From Cepaea nemoralis (lineage: Eukaryota > Mollusca > Gastropoda > Stylommatophora > Helicidae), in NCBI GenBank assembly GCA_014155875.1, contig JACEFZ010004174.1, positions 185,001 to 249,000 of the forward strand: a stretch of DNA of 64,000 bases, read 5' to 3'. This document shows positions 21,125-32,921 of this stretch, piece by piece. The notes beneath the pieces are model-generated. The model was given only the letters and a program-made list of their open reading frames with translations. It made no database searches and was not told where the DNA came from. The number at the start of each line of letters is the position of its first letter. Within the stretch, counting starts at the first letter, position 1. The translations under genes were made by a program, and so were the position numbers.

Positions 21125-21735
21125 TAAGATGGCAGATAAGGCCTATTTTGGCTCGAAATGTTCTTTGACAATGTGCACAAAGAATGCTTGACGTTTCTGG
21201 AGGAGGATTTCCTGCAGTGGTTTTTCTGTCCTGCCTTTTTTCACAGCTCTTGCAGTCTTGGTTGCCTCACACGTAACTGCACCCTTGCGTAATCATGCAC
21301 GCCACGAATTTCGGTCTCTGGCTGCAGTCTCCCAGGTGTCATGATAAATTCCAAAAGCATTCAGTGAGATTTTCAAAAGCATTCAGTGAGATTTTCAGTG
21401 TCTTTAAAGCGTTTCCTCTGGCCGCCTCGGGAGCGTTTACCACAACGCAACTCTTCGTAAAAAATTCGTTTAGGGAGCATGTGATCTAGCATGCGAGTTA
21501 AGTGACCAGCCCAGCGAATCTGATTCTTCATTAGTAGTGTGTGGATACTGGGCATGGACGCTCTTTCCAGGACTTCAGTGTCTGGAATCTTGTCTTGCCA
21601 TTTAATCTTCAGTAGCTTCCTAAGACAGACTGTGTGGAAGTGGTTTAATTTCCTAGCGTGTCGCTGGTAAACAGTCCAGGTTTCACAAGCATATAACAGT
21701 GTGGAATATACGACTGTTTTGTAGACATTCAGTTT
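21125..21735 (-). mobile_element. Fragment of a LINE III-like element
   Basis: The minus strand encodes VYSTLLYACETWTVYQRHA, LRKLLKIKWQDKIPDTEVLE and IRWAGHLTRM. This closely follows the post-RT region of the intact LINE III at 52.6-55.7 kb ([24 protein letters not shown]). The ORF is open to about 21373 and then frameshifted; degenerate C-terminal sequence continues to about 21125. Confidence 0.85.
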
Positions 21736-21772
21736 GCAGGGAGAGAAGGGAGAGACAGACACACACACATAC

Positions 21773-21774
21773 AC

Positions 21775-21854
<80 letters not shown>
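21773..21854. repeat. GA/CT microsatellite
   Basis: About 38 GA units with one AGAA interruption, preceded by a short CA run. Confidence 0.95.
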
Positions 21855-21858
<4 letters not shown>

Positions 21859-22170
21859 TGTGTATATGCATGCGTGTGTGCTTGTGTGCGTGACCTTACA
21901 TTTTACAAATACGCATTCTTCTTCTTTCGTCTGCTTGAAATGTATTGCTCATTGTGCAATATGTTTAAACTTTAGTCTTTGTTAGTTCACCTTGTAGTCC
22001 ATAAAGCCGATCTTCCACTGCTGTATCTCTCTGCCAGGTTTACCTACATACGTCGTATTCGGGTCAGTCTTGGAGTATGTGATTGTCTACAGTGGCAATC
22101 CTCATGTGCACATGACATAAATATTTACACGCATATATGTTCCCCTAAGTGACTGCCCAAAGATGATCTT
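21855..22170. other. No gene seen
   Basis: Unique-looking sequence, with no recognisable feature on either strand. Confidence 0.4.
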
Positions 22171-22175
22171 CTCCG

Positions 22176-22405
22176 TAGGTCAGCATGGTCGAATGGATAA
22201 GAACGTGTGTTCTTAAACATCCAGTGTGCTGATGCCATGGTAAGGGGTTCAACCCCTACACCGGAAAGCTGGATTAAAATATCATCCTTGACTTGAGGAT
22301 GTAAATTACAAGTACCTCTGAATACGGAGTGGGTTTGCCTGAAGGCAAGGGACACTTAACAGGGAAAGCTAATCCACACGCATAATTCAGTCCAGCACTA
22401 CTACA
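22176..22405 (+). repeat. SINE family B, copy 1 (tRNA head)
   Basis: Box-A-like gcatggtcgaatggataaga and box-B-like ggggttcaacccc about 60 bp later. The body contains gtaaattacaagtacctctg and cagtccagcactactac. The head has the spacing of a tRNA but lacks a convincing cloverleaf. Confidence 0.8.
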
Positions 22406-22410
22406 AGTGC

Positions 22411-22642
22411 CGGTTTCCCTGGCGAAGGAGTTTAACGGCTTTCTCCGTAATCCTGTATATCCATGTGAGGAACACAGCTGTGCAAGATTTGGCAGCGGAT
22501 CGTGTCGCATTGGTTACTGACGGGGTATGTGAGCCGGTCACTCAGAATGCGATAGCAAACTACTGAGTTTAATATTGCCAAGAACAACAACAACAGCTAA
22601 AAAATGCTGGTGACTGGAACGTCCTGTAAGGGATATGCAACT
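22411..22642 (+). repeat. SINE family A, copy
   Basis: Contains tccctggcgaaggag, gaacacagctgtgcaagatt, gatagcaaactactgag and gtcctgtaagggatatgcaa, in the order seen at 32.9, 43.6 and 52.1 kb. It directly follows SINE B. Confidence 0.8.
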
Positions 22643-22744
22643 TTAAAAAAAAAAAACTACTACAAATAGTGTGTATGGACTACACTCGAGGTCACAGCGA
22701 GCAAGCGACCAAAATAACTGATATTCTCCTTTAGCTGGCCTAGA

Positions 22745-22975
22745 GTAGACATGGACGTTCATGATTCTCAAATCCTCTGGTTGATGCTGAGGTAGCGGGT
22801 TCAACCCTTGCACCAGTCAATTGGACTCAGATGTTGACTTCTCGTACTTTACTCTGAGACATGAATTACAAGTACCTCTGAAATCGGAGTGGGGTTCCCC
22901 TGATAGCGAGGGACACTGGTAATAGGGAATGCAAATCCACATGCAAAATTCAGTCCAGCACTACTAGAAGTAGAT
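22745..22975 (+). repeat. SINE family B, copy 2
   Basis: Box B gcgggttcaaccctt, then gaattacaagtacctctgaa and cagtccagcactactagaag. The 5' part of the head is degenerate. Confidence 0.75.
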
Positions 22976-22976
22976 A

Positions 22977-23390
22977 GTTTAGTTTAGTCTAGTCGTTGGA
23001 TCAACATCACGGCACACGGTTTAACCCATAAGTGCTCCGTTTTCCTCCTAACTCAAACCTAAGTCTGGGGAAACTCAACTCAATGCACGAACTCCGTTCC
23101 ATCGGCGAGGATCCTGAAATACTTTGGGTAGATTTTTAACTCGAAATTTTGCCCGGGCAGCGCCGCTAGGCTACTCTTTTTCGATTTCCAACTGCCAAGG
23201 GATTTTTTACGTGCGCAACAATACACATGGGCGTCCTATCTCACTACCCAGAGACCATGGGAAATTTTAATACTAGAAGTCCAGGTGGATTTAAAAAAAA
23301 AAAAAATCCCGGTCCTCACCCGGGGCCTGAACCCGGGACCTCTAGCACTCGAGGCGGACGCCATACCTCGAGACCACTCAGCCCCCATAC
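22977..23390 (-). repeat. SINE family C, copy 1, with well-kept tRNA-like head
   Basis: On the minus strand the element starts at about 23386 with ggggctgagtggtctcgagg and a box-B cgggttcaggcc, a recognisable tRNA-Ser/Leu-like head with a long variable arm. The body includes gcctagcggcgctgcccggg, and the element ends in CTAAA repeats at about 22977. A second copy lies at 57514-57863. Confidence 0.85.
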
Positions 23391-24140
23391 AAGAAGTAGA
23401 CCTCGGCATCAGCATCATGGAAGTTTATGAGTGACAGGGCCATGCCATGCTATGATACAGAGAGGCGGCACCATAAGGAGGCTTCATATGGGGGTAGCAT
23501 TTCAAAGACTTGCATCATACTGAGAAATGTGATGACTGTGAATCTACAACAATGGCCAGACTGCGTGAGCAGCAAATTAAAAGAGGGGTGGCCAAACAAG
23601 AACACTACGCAGGAAGCCAAAGAAGATTGATAAACCAACACAGAACTGGCGTCGTTAGCCGCTACACGCTGTGGGATGTGCTGAGGAGGGGATCCGAGCA
23701 CTTATGGACTGAATGGTTCGATGTGTGATGAAGATGATCTGTCGACTAACTAACTAACTAACTGAGAAAATCTACCGCAAAGTACTGATGAGCAAGTGCT
23801 GTTATCCATTCGGCCACGGTGATCTCCATCACGTTTGTTTCCTTCTCCGTCTAAGATGTCCTCAACCTGAACTCAAAGACCAGGTGTTCACTGCCTCCTG
23901 TTTTCCCACACACTATCTCCTCAAAACAATACAACAAAGATAAAGTAATGATTAGCTTTCTTTGAACTGCCTTGTATTTCCTTCCACACATAAAACTGAA
24001 AAATACTGTCAATGATACTTGATAGTGAACAAGTGCCCGCCACTTTGGACCCTTCTGGGAAAATACACAGACAATGCCCACTAACGACACAACCCCGTAG
24101 TCAATTCTCTCCATGAAAATTATTAAAATCATTATCTAAC
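23391..24140. other. No gene recognised
   Basis: Short open frames exist around 23430-23730 on both strands, but none has splice sites or recognisable motifs. A small ctaactaa repeat lies at 23745-23765. Confidence 0.4.
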
Positions 24141-24144
24141 AACA

Positions 24145-24560
24145 GTTACCTCCCATATTGCATACAAGAAACATCATGTCACAACAGTTGCCTCCCATAT
24201 TTCATACAAGAATCAGTATTTCATAAGAGTAACCTCCAATATTTCATAAAAGAATCATATCTCACAACAGTTACCTCCCATTTTCATACAAGAATCGTCT
24301 CACAACAGTTACCTCCAATATATCATACAAGAATCATCATCTTACAACAGTTACATCCCATATTTCATACAAGAATCAGTATTTCACAACAGTTACCTCC
24401 CATATTTCATACAAGAATCATCATCATCTCACAACAGTTACCTCCCATATTTCATACAAGAATCATCATCTCACAACAGATACCTCCCATATTTCATTCA
24501 AGAATCAGTATTTCACAACAGTTACCTCCTTTACTTAAAACAAGAATCATTGTCATGACA
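24145..24560. repeat. ~40-bp tandem repeat
   Basis: About ten copies of a unit containing cacaacagttacctcccata and tttcatacaagaatcat, with internal deletions and a catcat variant. Confidence 0.9.
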
Positions 24561-24867
24561 GTGACCCCCCAATTATGTTTTGTTTCATACATGAATCCAT
24601 TTTCTTACAAATGTCATTAACAATGTTGAATCACCAGGATGGGCAAAAGCAACAATAACATAATAACACACGCACAGAAAGGACAACTTCCTGAAACAGT
24701 AGCACAGTAAGTAAATACATCCTTCTTACAAACATTTCAGATGATATAGCAGAGTCAGTAAATACATCCTTCTCACAAACACTCAGATGATATACAACTC
24801 TTATCATGCTACATAATGACAAAACAATTCATATGAAATGTAGACTCATAATATGATTCGTAATTCA

Positions 24868-24996
24868 TCACTTCTCAGCTTCCTTGGCTAAGATCACAGT
24901 GTAGTACCTGCTCTTGATCTTGCCAGGGCCACATGCAGAGGCGGTCAACCAAATGACACACAGGGACATGAGGGCCTGATGGGGCAGCTCTGGCCC
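24868..24996 (-). CDS. Putative terminal exon of an unrecognised gene
   Basis: A GC-rich island in AT-rich surroundings. On the minus strand an acceptor (gtggttcccccag) is followed by 42 codons and TGA at 24868-24870. The peptide begins GPELPHQALMSLCVIWLTAS and ends YYTVILAKEAEK. The composition, acceptor and stop position look like a last coding exon. I do not recognise the family. It joins in phase 0 with the candidate exon at 26469-26507. Confidence 0.4.
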   Translation of the reverse strand, partial: GPELPHQALMSLCVIWLTASACGPGKIKSRYYTVILAKEAEK

Positions 24997-25129
24997 CTGG
25001 GGGAACCACGAGCCATTATAAAACATATTTTTTTTTAAAGATTTGTAATTCACCAGAAACTGAACACTGATTATAACTATACAACTTATGAAAAAAATGA
25101 ACATTGGCTACAGCCATACAATTCTGAAC

Positions 25130-25800
25130 AATGGTTCCAGACATAAATCTCACCATAAACTGAACGCTGGCTCTAGGCATAAATCTCATCATAAACTGAA
25201 CACACTGGAAGTAACTGAACAGTGACAGAAGTAACTTAACACTGTAGGAAGTAACTGAAGAGTAAAGTAACTAATTAATAACTGAAAGTAATTAATTAAT
25301 ATAAGAGGTATCTGAACAGTGAAGAAAGTAATTAATTAATATAAGAGGTAACTGAACAGTGAAGAAAGTAACTAATTAATATAAGGGATAACTGAACAGT
25401 GAAGAAAGTAACTAATTAATATAAGGGATAACTGAACAGTGAAGAAAGTAACTAATTAATATAAGAGGTAACTGAACAGTGAAGAAAGTAACTAATTAAT
25501 ATAAGGGATAACTGAACAGTGAAGAAAGTAACTAATTAATATAAGAGTTAACTGAACAGTGAATAAAGTAACTAATTAATATAAGAGATAACTGAACAGT
25601 GAAGAAAGTAACTAATTAATATAAGAGGTAACTGAACAGTGAATAAAGTAACTAATTAATATAAGAGGTAACTGAACAGTGAAGAAAGTAACTAATTAAT
25701 ATAAGAGTTAACTGAACAGTGAAGAAAGTAACTAATTAATATAAGAGATAACTGAACAGTGAAGAAAGTAACTAATTAATGTAGGAAGGAACTGACCAAT
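25130..25800. repeat. 40-bp tandem repeat
   Basis: About 13 regular copies of a unit containing gaagaaagtaactaattaat and ataagaggtaactgaacagt from 25260, with a degenerate forerunner from 25130. Confidence 0.95.
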
Positions 25801-25984
25801 GTAGGCTGCAACTGATCGATATAATGACTAACTGATTGATCATTTAAGAACTGATGTTAGAGCATTCGAAGAGAACCCACTCCACCATAAATGCAAATCC
25901 AGGTCAGAGCAGCAGCTGTTGGATGTTGTAGACAGTTGACCAGTGAGGGAAATAACTGATCAGTGAAGGGATCTAACCAAACAA

Positions 25985-26130
25985 CTTGAAGAGTAGCTCA
26001 CCAACATAGGCAGTAATTGACCAACGTAGGCAGTAACTGATCAATGTAGGCAGTAACTGACCAACACAGGCAATAACTGATCAACATAGGCAGTAAATGA
26101 CCAATGTAGGCAATAACTAACCAATACATT
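25985..26130. repeat. ~20-bp tandem repeat
   Basis: About seven copies of gtaggcagtaactgaccaac and close variants. Confidence 0.9.
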
Positions 26131-26468
26131 GCAGATTGGTACAGGATGGGACAGCAAACACATTCAGCAGACCTGTTACCAAACCTATCACACAAGGGAA
26201 CAGTCTCCAACCACCCACACAGCTGCAGACAATCAAACAGACACCGGCGCAGAACACATAACCAATATCTGTAACAGATAACCAATATTTGTACAAACTT
26301 ACAAGAAATTCAATGATTACATCAAGAAGTCAATACTGATTTCAAGAAATATAAACATAAACTCTCCACAAAGTACAAACAAAAAGCCCACATACCCATA
26401 CGTATACCACAAGTTCTCTAATCATCCTACCCCCCTGGGCTGCGGTCAGCAGACCATGAAGTACCTAC

Positions 26469-26507
26469 AGCCTGCAGAGCAAACATGACCTCCCCAGTCT
26501 CTGTGTC
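26469..26507 (-). CDS. Putative 39-bp exon of the unrecognised minus-strand gene
   Basis: The minus strand reads taactaggtcag, then 13 phase-0 codons (DTETGEVMFALQA), then a donor gtaggt. The acceptor has only a modest pyrimidine tract. Phase and strand agree with the exon at 24868-24996. A SINE B copy starts about 12 bp upstream of it on the minus strand. Confidence 0.25.
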
Positions 26508-26519
26508 CTGACCTAGTTA

Positions 26520-26672
26520 AGGAGGTCAGCATGGCTGTATGGATATGACCGCTCATTCTTAAACGGGGGTGTAAATTACAAGTACCCCTGAAATCGGAAT
26601 GAGTTTGGCTGATGGCTAGAGGAAAGCTAATCCAATCACACAAACCAGTCCAGTGCATTAGAAGTAGAAGCA
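26520..26672 (+). repeat. SINE family B, copy 3 (head deleted)
   Basis: Starts ggaggtcagcatggctgtat, lacks the box-B region, then has gtaaattacaagtacccctg and ccagtccagtgcattagaag. Confidence 0.75.
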
Positions 26673-27220
26673 TATTAATGGACGTGATGTGGTTACATCC
26701 CACTGTGCCTCTACTGTGGTGTTCCAGAATTGCCTTTGTACACCTCACAAGCTTCTTGAGTCTGGAGAGAGAAAGGAGCACACTACAACACAGTCCTATA
26801 CAAAAGGTACTCTGGTACTGGATCAAGAAGACAGTCTCTGCACCGGCCTCACTCTGATACATGCAAGCACTTTGTAGGACTCAATCGTCCTGAATGTCAG
26901 AGCATCGGGATGATGGTTGAAACTCAGACCCCCCAAAGGATACACCATCAACCAATAATAGCAAGCTTTCTGAAGATTATGGAAAATGAACTTGTGACAT
27001 TATCGAAAGTGCTGACAAGCTCACAGGTTTGAAAAACAGAATCAATTTGACAGAGACAATCAATGTTTGCTCAGCACGCAAAAGTATTCATACTCAGCGA
27101 TTCAATCAACATGCTCAAGAATGGCTGCATATAGGCTACAGTTGTCCACAGGATGAGGCAGACATTCTCACACCAAACCTCCATGCCCACCTCTGATGTC
27201 ATGCATGCTAGGTTACAGGA
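26673..27220. other. No gene recognised
   Basis: Contains a stretch (tactctggtactggatcaag to about 26880) that weakly resembles 29610-29670. There is no convincing exon. Confidence 0.35.
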
Positions 27221-27221
27221 T

Positions 27222-27493
27222 CACCATTCTTGGCTTCCTTTACAGACCCCGCCATAAAAGCTCCGACAGAGCATTGCTTTGCTGATCCAGCAGCTTCTGC
27301 AGCTTGTCTTGTTCCAGATGTATTGGTGTTGCCTTTCCTCTGGAGTAAACTAGGCAGGCCGAGAGAGGGATCATGCTGCATGGGCAACACATGATCTCAA
27401 CATTCAGCCCAGGCTTTGTGCTATGCACAGATATAACTCCATTTTACAAACTGGCGTCTATCAAGACGGCCAGCTGCCAGTAAGAACCCCGCT
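27222..27493 (+). mobile_element. Internally deleted derivative of LINE III
   Basis: 27270-27440 matches the 5' UTR of LINE III (minus strand of 56040-56240: gcattgctttgctgatcc, ggagtaaactaggcaggccg, gggcaacacatgatctc). It then jumps directly to acaaactggcgtctatcaag then acggc, which matches the last ~45 bp of LINE III (acaaactatcgtctgtcaag then acggc). The entire ORF is missing. Confidence 0.7.
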
Positions 27494-28000
27494 AACACAC
27501 ACAAGCAGTTGTTGCTTTACAATTATATAATATATACATCTCTCAAGGTTTACATTTTGAGTACATGAAATCAACAAAAACACTCACAAGAAAAAGTTAA
27601 TGATAACAAGTGACTGAAAGCCACGCTGTACAATGAATCTATATACAGATAATAACTGTCTGGGCTTGTTTCATTCCTCTCATAAACCTATTTATCACAG
27701 GAGAAAACAAAAACAAGTCAATCAAAAAGACACATGGCATGACACCGACATCAAGTAAAATAATATATGTATCTGTATCACCGAGATATCTCTCTAAGAA
27801 CCAAGGCATTGAAAGGACAAGGCAACAATCAGATGACTCAAATGTTAGTTACAGGACATTGGTCAGTCAAGGGTTTGTCTAATTAGACCTCGATGCTTGA
27901 CCCCTCAAGTCCTGTCTTCTAATAGAGGCAGGATGAAACACTGAGACAGTGAAATTTATGGTCCTAAGTGTCATTCCATTTTTGTAACTTTCAATTTTAT
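27494..28000. other. No gene seen
   Basis: AT-rich sequence without recognisable features. Confidence 0.4.
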
Positions 28001-28009
28001 GTAACTGCT

Positions 28010-28235
28010 TCAAACTTTCACTAAATTTACCCACTTCATTATTACATATACTCATTCCACCCTCAGTTACATATAACCAATCCACCCTTAGTCACATACA
28101 CATATTTCAATGTCAGTTACATATAACCACTTCAATCTCAGTTACATATAACCAATCCACCCTCAGTTGCATATAACCATTTCGCTCTCAGTTACATATA
28201 AGCAATTCAATGTCTAGTAAACAAAACCACTGCTG
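28010..28235. repeat. ~26-bp tandem repeat
   Basis: About eight diverged copies containing cagttacatataaccaatcc and variants. Confidence 0.8.
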
Positions 28236-28471
28236 CTACAACACAAGAAACCGTGCCTTGGTCACAGTCCACCTCATCATTTCTAGTCACATGTAACCAC
28301 ATCAACCAAACTATATACAACCACTGTGATGTGATTACGTAAGTAGCCAACACGTCACAATAAACCAGCTCCTGTTGCTAACACCTGGTCCCATCGATGA
28401 TGTACTTATTTGCTTGTTCAACAGAGCAGAACTTCCACAGTCACAGCACAATACCCGTACATGTTCTAGAT

Positions 28472-29348
28472 CAGGGGTGTCAAACTCAATCGCTCAGCGG
28501 GCCAAAACTCAAATCACACGTAAGGTTGCGGGCCAGACAGGTTAACATTCAATAAGCCGGAAATTAAACCTTTTTTAAACATTAATGTAAATTAAAACAG
28601 AAAAACAGTTTTAATAATAAAACATCATTGATAAAAACATTTTCACTCTTATGTCAGTTTGTCAGAGCATGATGTTTGGCATCTTTTCTTGGCTACAAGT
28701 TCGTTTATGTTGGGAGTAATGTTTTGTGTCATTGAGATTCTCATGATGGACTGCAAGTGTTCATCAGTGAGACGACTCCTGCGTCATGTTTTGTTAATCT
28801 TCATCACAGAAAACAGCTGCTCACACAGATATTTGCTACCAAACATGCTCAAAACATATATTCAGCCTCCCAGTGGCTTTAAAAGGCTGTTTTCAGAATC
28901 AACTTTTCTCTTAGCCATTTTAAAGGCAAGCCTTGATTTTAAAAGACTGTGCATCTACCAACAGACGCTTGATTGATATCAGTTTAGCTGTAGCGGGAAA
29001 AGGTGATGTAATATCCGGGCATTACACTACTTTCATTTCTTATGCCAATCCAAAACTGAGCAACTGAACGTTGCTGGGTAACTATAAAGACGAACACTAA
29101 CTCACCACACAACTTTTATTTTCGCTTATTCTGATTGAAGCGAGAACGCTCTCAGGTAGCCTATCATTCGGAAGGCTGCTAATTAGGGAATTTGATTTGC
29201 ACTTTATATCATGACCATAAAAAAATATTTTTGCCTAAAATTCTCTCTTGGGCAGAATATATTTGTACGTTGGTTGAGAACTCTCGGGCCTGATATGATT
29301 GTACGGCAGGCTGGATGTGGCCCGCGGGCCTTGAGTTTGACACACATG
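28472..29348 (-). mobile_element. hAT transposon relic with transposase C-terminus
   Basis: The termini caggggtgtcaaactcaa and (right end, inverted) catgtgtgtcaaactcaa are flanked by identical 8-bp target-site copies TTCTAGAT (28464-28471 and 29349-29356). On the minus strand, 28649-28870 encodes the end of a hAT transposase: SKYLCEQLFSVMKINK, a stop, then RSRLTDEHLQSIMRI and a final TAA. That is the dimerisation-domain region of Charlie/GTF2IRD2-like hAT transposases. The rest of the transposase is gone. Confidence 0.9.
28649..28870 (-). pseudogene. hAT transposase C-terminal remnant
   Basis: One in-frame TGA lies between the INKT and RRSRLTDEHL segments. The frame otherwise runs to TAA at 28649-28651. 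The plus-strand 105-codon frame over the same bases is a shadow. Confidence 0.8.
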
Positions 29349-29356
29349 TTCTAGAT

Positions 29357-29660
29357 GGTCACTTGTACATCAGTCACTATGTCCTTGGTTGGAGTCTTTG
29401 GGCAATGAAACACTCACAAAAGTGAGGAGGAAGCACTACCAACCAAGGTCTAACCCCAGCCAGTCCATATATGCTGCTGAAACATGACATGGCTACGTCC
29501 TAGTAAGCCTCTTCTTCACATGTGAAGTTCCAGCACCGGTCTTGCCCACCCCAGTAGTCTCTGCTCTTGGAGAGGGGAAACAGAGCTCTGCAGCTAGCAG
29601 CTATGAATATGGAACTTTAGTACTGGGTCAGGAGACATATCTCTATACCAACCTGACTCT
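29357..29660. other. No gene established
   Basis: Between a hAT relic and a minisatellite. A minus-strand frame from 29600 to about 29518 after an acceptor-like ctagctgcag is open for some 30 codons and ends in TAG, but it has no further support. Confidence 0.3.
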
Positions 29661-29662
29661 GA

Positions 29663-31610
29663 TGTAAGACCTCACACGGATAGATGCAGGACCTCACTCT
29701 GATAGATGTCAGACCTGACTCCGATAGATGTAAGACTTCACTACGATAGGTGCAGGACCTGACTCCGATAAATGTCAGACTTCACTACGATAGATGCAGG
29801 ATCTTACTCCAATAGAAGCAGGACCTCAATCTGACAGATGCAGGACCTCACTCTGATAGAATGAAGACCTCACTCTGATAGATTCAAGACCTCACTCTGA
29901 CTGATAGAAGTAAGACCTCACTCTGACTGATAGATGTAAGACCTCACCCTGACTGATAGATGTAAGACCTCACTCTGACTGATAGATGTAAGACTTCACT
30001 CTGACTGATAGATGTAAGACCTCACACTGACTGATAGATGTAAGACCTCTCTCTGATAGATGTAAGACCTCACTCTGACTGATAGATGTAAGACCTCACT
30101 CTGACTGATAGATGTAAGACCTCACTCTGACTGATAGATGTAAGACCTCTCTCTGACTGATAGATGTAAGACCTCACTCTGACTGATAGATGTAAGACCT
30201 CACTCTGACTGATAGATGTAAGACCTCACTCTGACTGATAGATGTAAGACCTCACTCTGACTGATAGATGTAAGACCTCACTCTGACTGATAGATGTAAT
30301 ACCTCTCTCTGATAGATGTAAGACCTCACTCTGACTGATAGATGTAAGACCTCACACTGACTGATAGATGTAAGACCTCTCTCTGACTGATAGATGTAAG
30401 ACCTCACCCTGAATGATAGATGTAAGACCTCACTCTGACTGAAAGATGCTGGACCTCACTCTGACTGATAGATGTAAGACCTCACTCTGACTGATAGATG
30501 TAAGACCTCTCTCTGATAGATGTAAGACCTCACTCTGACTGATAGATGTAAGACCTCACTCTGACTGATAGATGTAAGACCTCACTCTGACTGATAGATG
30601 TAAGACCTCACTCTGACTGATAGATGTAAGACCTCTCTCTGATAGATGTAAGACCTCACTCTGACTGATAGATGTAAGACCTCACTCTGACTGATAGATG
30701 TAAGACCTCACTCTAACTGAGAAATGTAAGACCTCACACCGACTGATAGATGTAAGACCTCTCTCTGATAGATGTAAGACCTCTCTCTGATAGATGTAAG
30801 ACCTCACTCTGACTGATAGATGTAAGACCTCACTCTGACTGATAGATGTAATACCTCTCTCTGATAGATGTAAGACCTCACTCTGACTGATAGATGTAAG
30901 ACCTCACACTGACTGATAGATGTAAGACCTCTCTCTGACTGATAGATGTAAGACCTCACCCTGACTGAAAGATGCTGGACCTCACTCTGACTGATAGATG
31001 TAAGACCTCACTCTGACTGATAGATGTAAGACCTCACTCTGACTGATAGATGTAAGACCTCACTCTGACTGATAGATGTAAGACCTCACACTGACTGATA
31101 GATGTAAGACCTCTCTCTGATAGATGTAAGACCTCACTCTGATAGATGTAAGACCTCTCTCTGATAGATGTAAGACCTCACTCTGATAGATGTAAGACCT
31201 CACTCTGACTGATAGATGTAAGACCTCTCTCTGATAGATGTAAGACCTCACTCTGATAGATGTAAGACCTCACTCTGACTGATAGATGTAAGACCTCACT
31301 CTGACTGATAGATGTAAGACCTCACTCTGACTGAAAGATGCTGGACCTCTCTCTGATAGATGTAAGACCTCACTTTGATAGATGCAGGACCTCACTCTAA
31401 CTGAGAAATGTAAGACCTCACACCGACTGATAGATGTAAGACCTCACTCTGACTGATAGATGTAAGACCTCACTCTGACAGATGTAAGAAGACCTCACTC
31501 TGATAGATGTAAGACCTCACTCTGATAGATGCTGGACCTCATTCTGATAGATGTAAGACCTCACTCTGATAGGTGCAGGACCTCACTCCGATAGATGCAA
31601 GACCTTGTGG
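29663..31610. repeat. 1.9-kb minisatellite of 26- and 22-bp units
   Basis: About 75 units. The long type contains ctcactctgactgatagatg then taagac; the short type lacks ctga (ctctctctgatagatgtaag). The leftmost units are more diverged (gcagg instead of taag). Confidence 0.95.
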
Positions 31611-31614
31611 AAGT

Positions 31615-31765
31615 ACCTTGCACATCAGTAATTAATGTCCCCTGTACCCCGATCATAAAAGTCCCTTGTACACCAATCATAAAAGTCCCCTGTACACCAA
31701 TCACAAAAGTCCCCTGTACACCAATCACAAAAGTCCCTTGTATACCAATCATAAAATTCCCTTGT
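31615..31765. repeat. 24-bp tandem repeat
   Basis: Six copies of a unit containing aaaagtcccctgtacaccaa and tcat/tcac. Confidence 0.9.
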
Positions 31766-32546
31766 TCATCAGACATATATTCCTATATATTTGTCATAAA
31801 AGTTCCTTGTACATAGGTGACAAAAGTTCCCTCAACATCACTCTTAAAAAGCCTAATATTATTGGAAATATTTTCTTGCATATTATCACAAAAGTCCCTT
31901 GTATATCATTCATAAATGTCCATTTGCCTGCTGGTTATATTTTCCTATATAATAGTCATAAGAGCCCCATGTACTTCACGGATAAAGGTCCAGTGATCAT
32001 GGGTCATATTTTCCTGTATAACAGTCACAAAATGCCCTAGTTTATCAGTCACATTTTCCTGTATATCAGTCACAAAACGCCCTAGTTCATCAGTCATATT
32101 TTCCTGCATATCAGTCACAAAACGCCCTAGTTCATCAGTCACATTTTCCTGTATATCAGTCACAAAACGCCTAGTTCATCAGTCATATTTTCCTGTATAT
32201 CAGTCTCAAAATGCCCTAGTTCATCAGTCATATTTTCCTATATATTAGCAACAAAATTCCATTGTTCGCAGGTCATATTTTCTTGTATATTAACCACAAA
32301 ACGCCTCAGTTCATCAGTCATGTTTTTCTGTATATTAGTCACAAAATGCCTTAGTTCATCAGTCATATTTTCCTGTATATTAGTCACAAAAGTCCCTTGT
32401 AAAAGCCACTTGTACATCAATCATAAAAGCTCTAATTGTACCAGTTATATATTTATGAACATCAGACATAAAAGTCCCAGTTTTACCAGTCATATGTTTA
32501 TGTACATCAGTCATAAAAGTCCCTTGTCCATCAGTAGTAAACATAC
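31766..32546. repeat. ~45-bp tandem array ending at a putative exon
   Basis: Units contain cacaaaacgccctagttcat and cagtcatattttcctgtata, becoming aaaagtccc...catatgtttatgtacatc at the right side. The right end merges with the 3' end of the putative exon at 32547-32686. Confidence 0.9.
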
Positions 32547-32686
32547 ACTTTATCATAAAAGTTCCATTTCCCTTTTCGTTTTCCCTCTCCTCAAAATGAT
32601 CTAACAAAACACAAAGACACCAATCTGACAATGGAATATGATCTTCCCTCAGAAGTCGACACAAGACAAATGGTAAGAACACATAC
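32547..32686 (-). CDS. Putative exon of the unrecognised minus-strand gene
   Basis: On the minus strand 46 codons are open, with coding-like content: YVFLPFVLCRLLREDHIPLS and CVLLDHFEERENEK. The acceptor is either tgtgag at 32687 (weak, but in phase with the exon ending 34089) or the better ttttacatag before 32700 (then in phase 0). A donor aaagt|gtatgt follows at 32546, inside the first unit of the adjoining minisatellite. The helical, Leu/Cys-rich segment matches no family I know. Confidence 0.35.
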
Positions 32687-32699
32687 CTCACAACTCCAA

Positions 32700-32915
32700 T
32701 CTATGTAAAATAATTTGGTAATAAGTATATTTTCTCTGAAGTATGGTGCACCAAGAATATATGTACAAGTGATAAGTAATATTTTATATGGTGCACCAAA
32801 TAATCACCGAGTAAAACTATATAGCTGTATGCATACAATTCTCAATGTCAGAAAATAAATGAACTAATTCAACAAACAAATAAGTATACAGGGTCTTATT
32901 CACCAGCTACTCTAT
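32700..32915. other. No gene seen
   Basis: AT-rich, with a duplicated ggtgcaccaa motif. Confidence 0.4.
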
Positions 32916-32921
32916 TCATTA

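Noticed and set aside
22176..22260. A functional tRNA gene (also at 7440, 15240, 23305-23386, 63712-63779)
   Set aside because: Box A and box B are present, but acceptor-stem pairing and anticodon loops are not convincing and each is joined to a repeated body, so these are SINE heads.
28659..28976. 105-codon plus-strand frame
   Set aside because: Antisense shadow of a hAT transposase remnant that reads on the minus strand.
29518..29600. Possible minus-strand terminal exon (reads AETTGVGKTGAGTSHVKKRL)
   Set aside because: Acceptor-like site present but the peptide is low complexity and nothing joins it; kept only as an unassigned stretch.
29663..31610. Possible CRISPR-like array, and similar regular arrays at 35.7, 44.1 and 62.6 kb
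   Set aside because: Units are contiguous with no unique spacers; this is eukaryotic minisatellite DNA.
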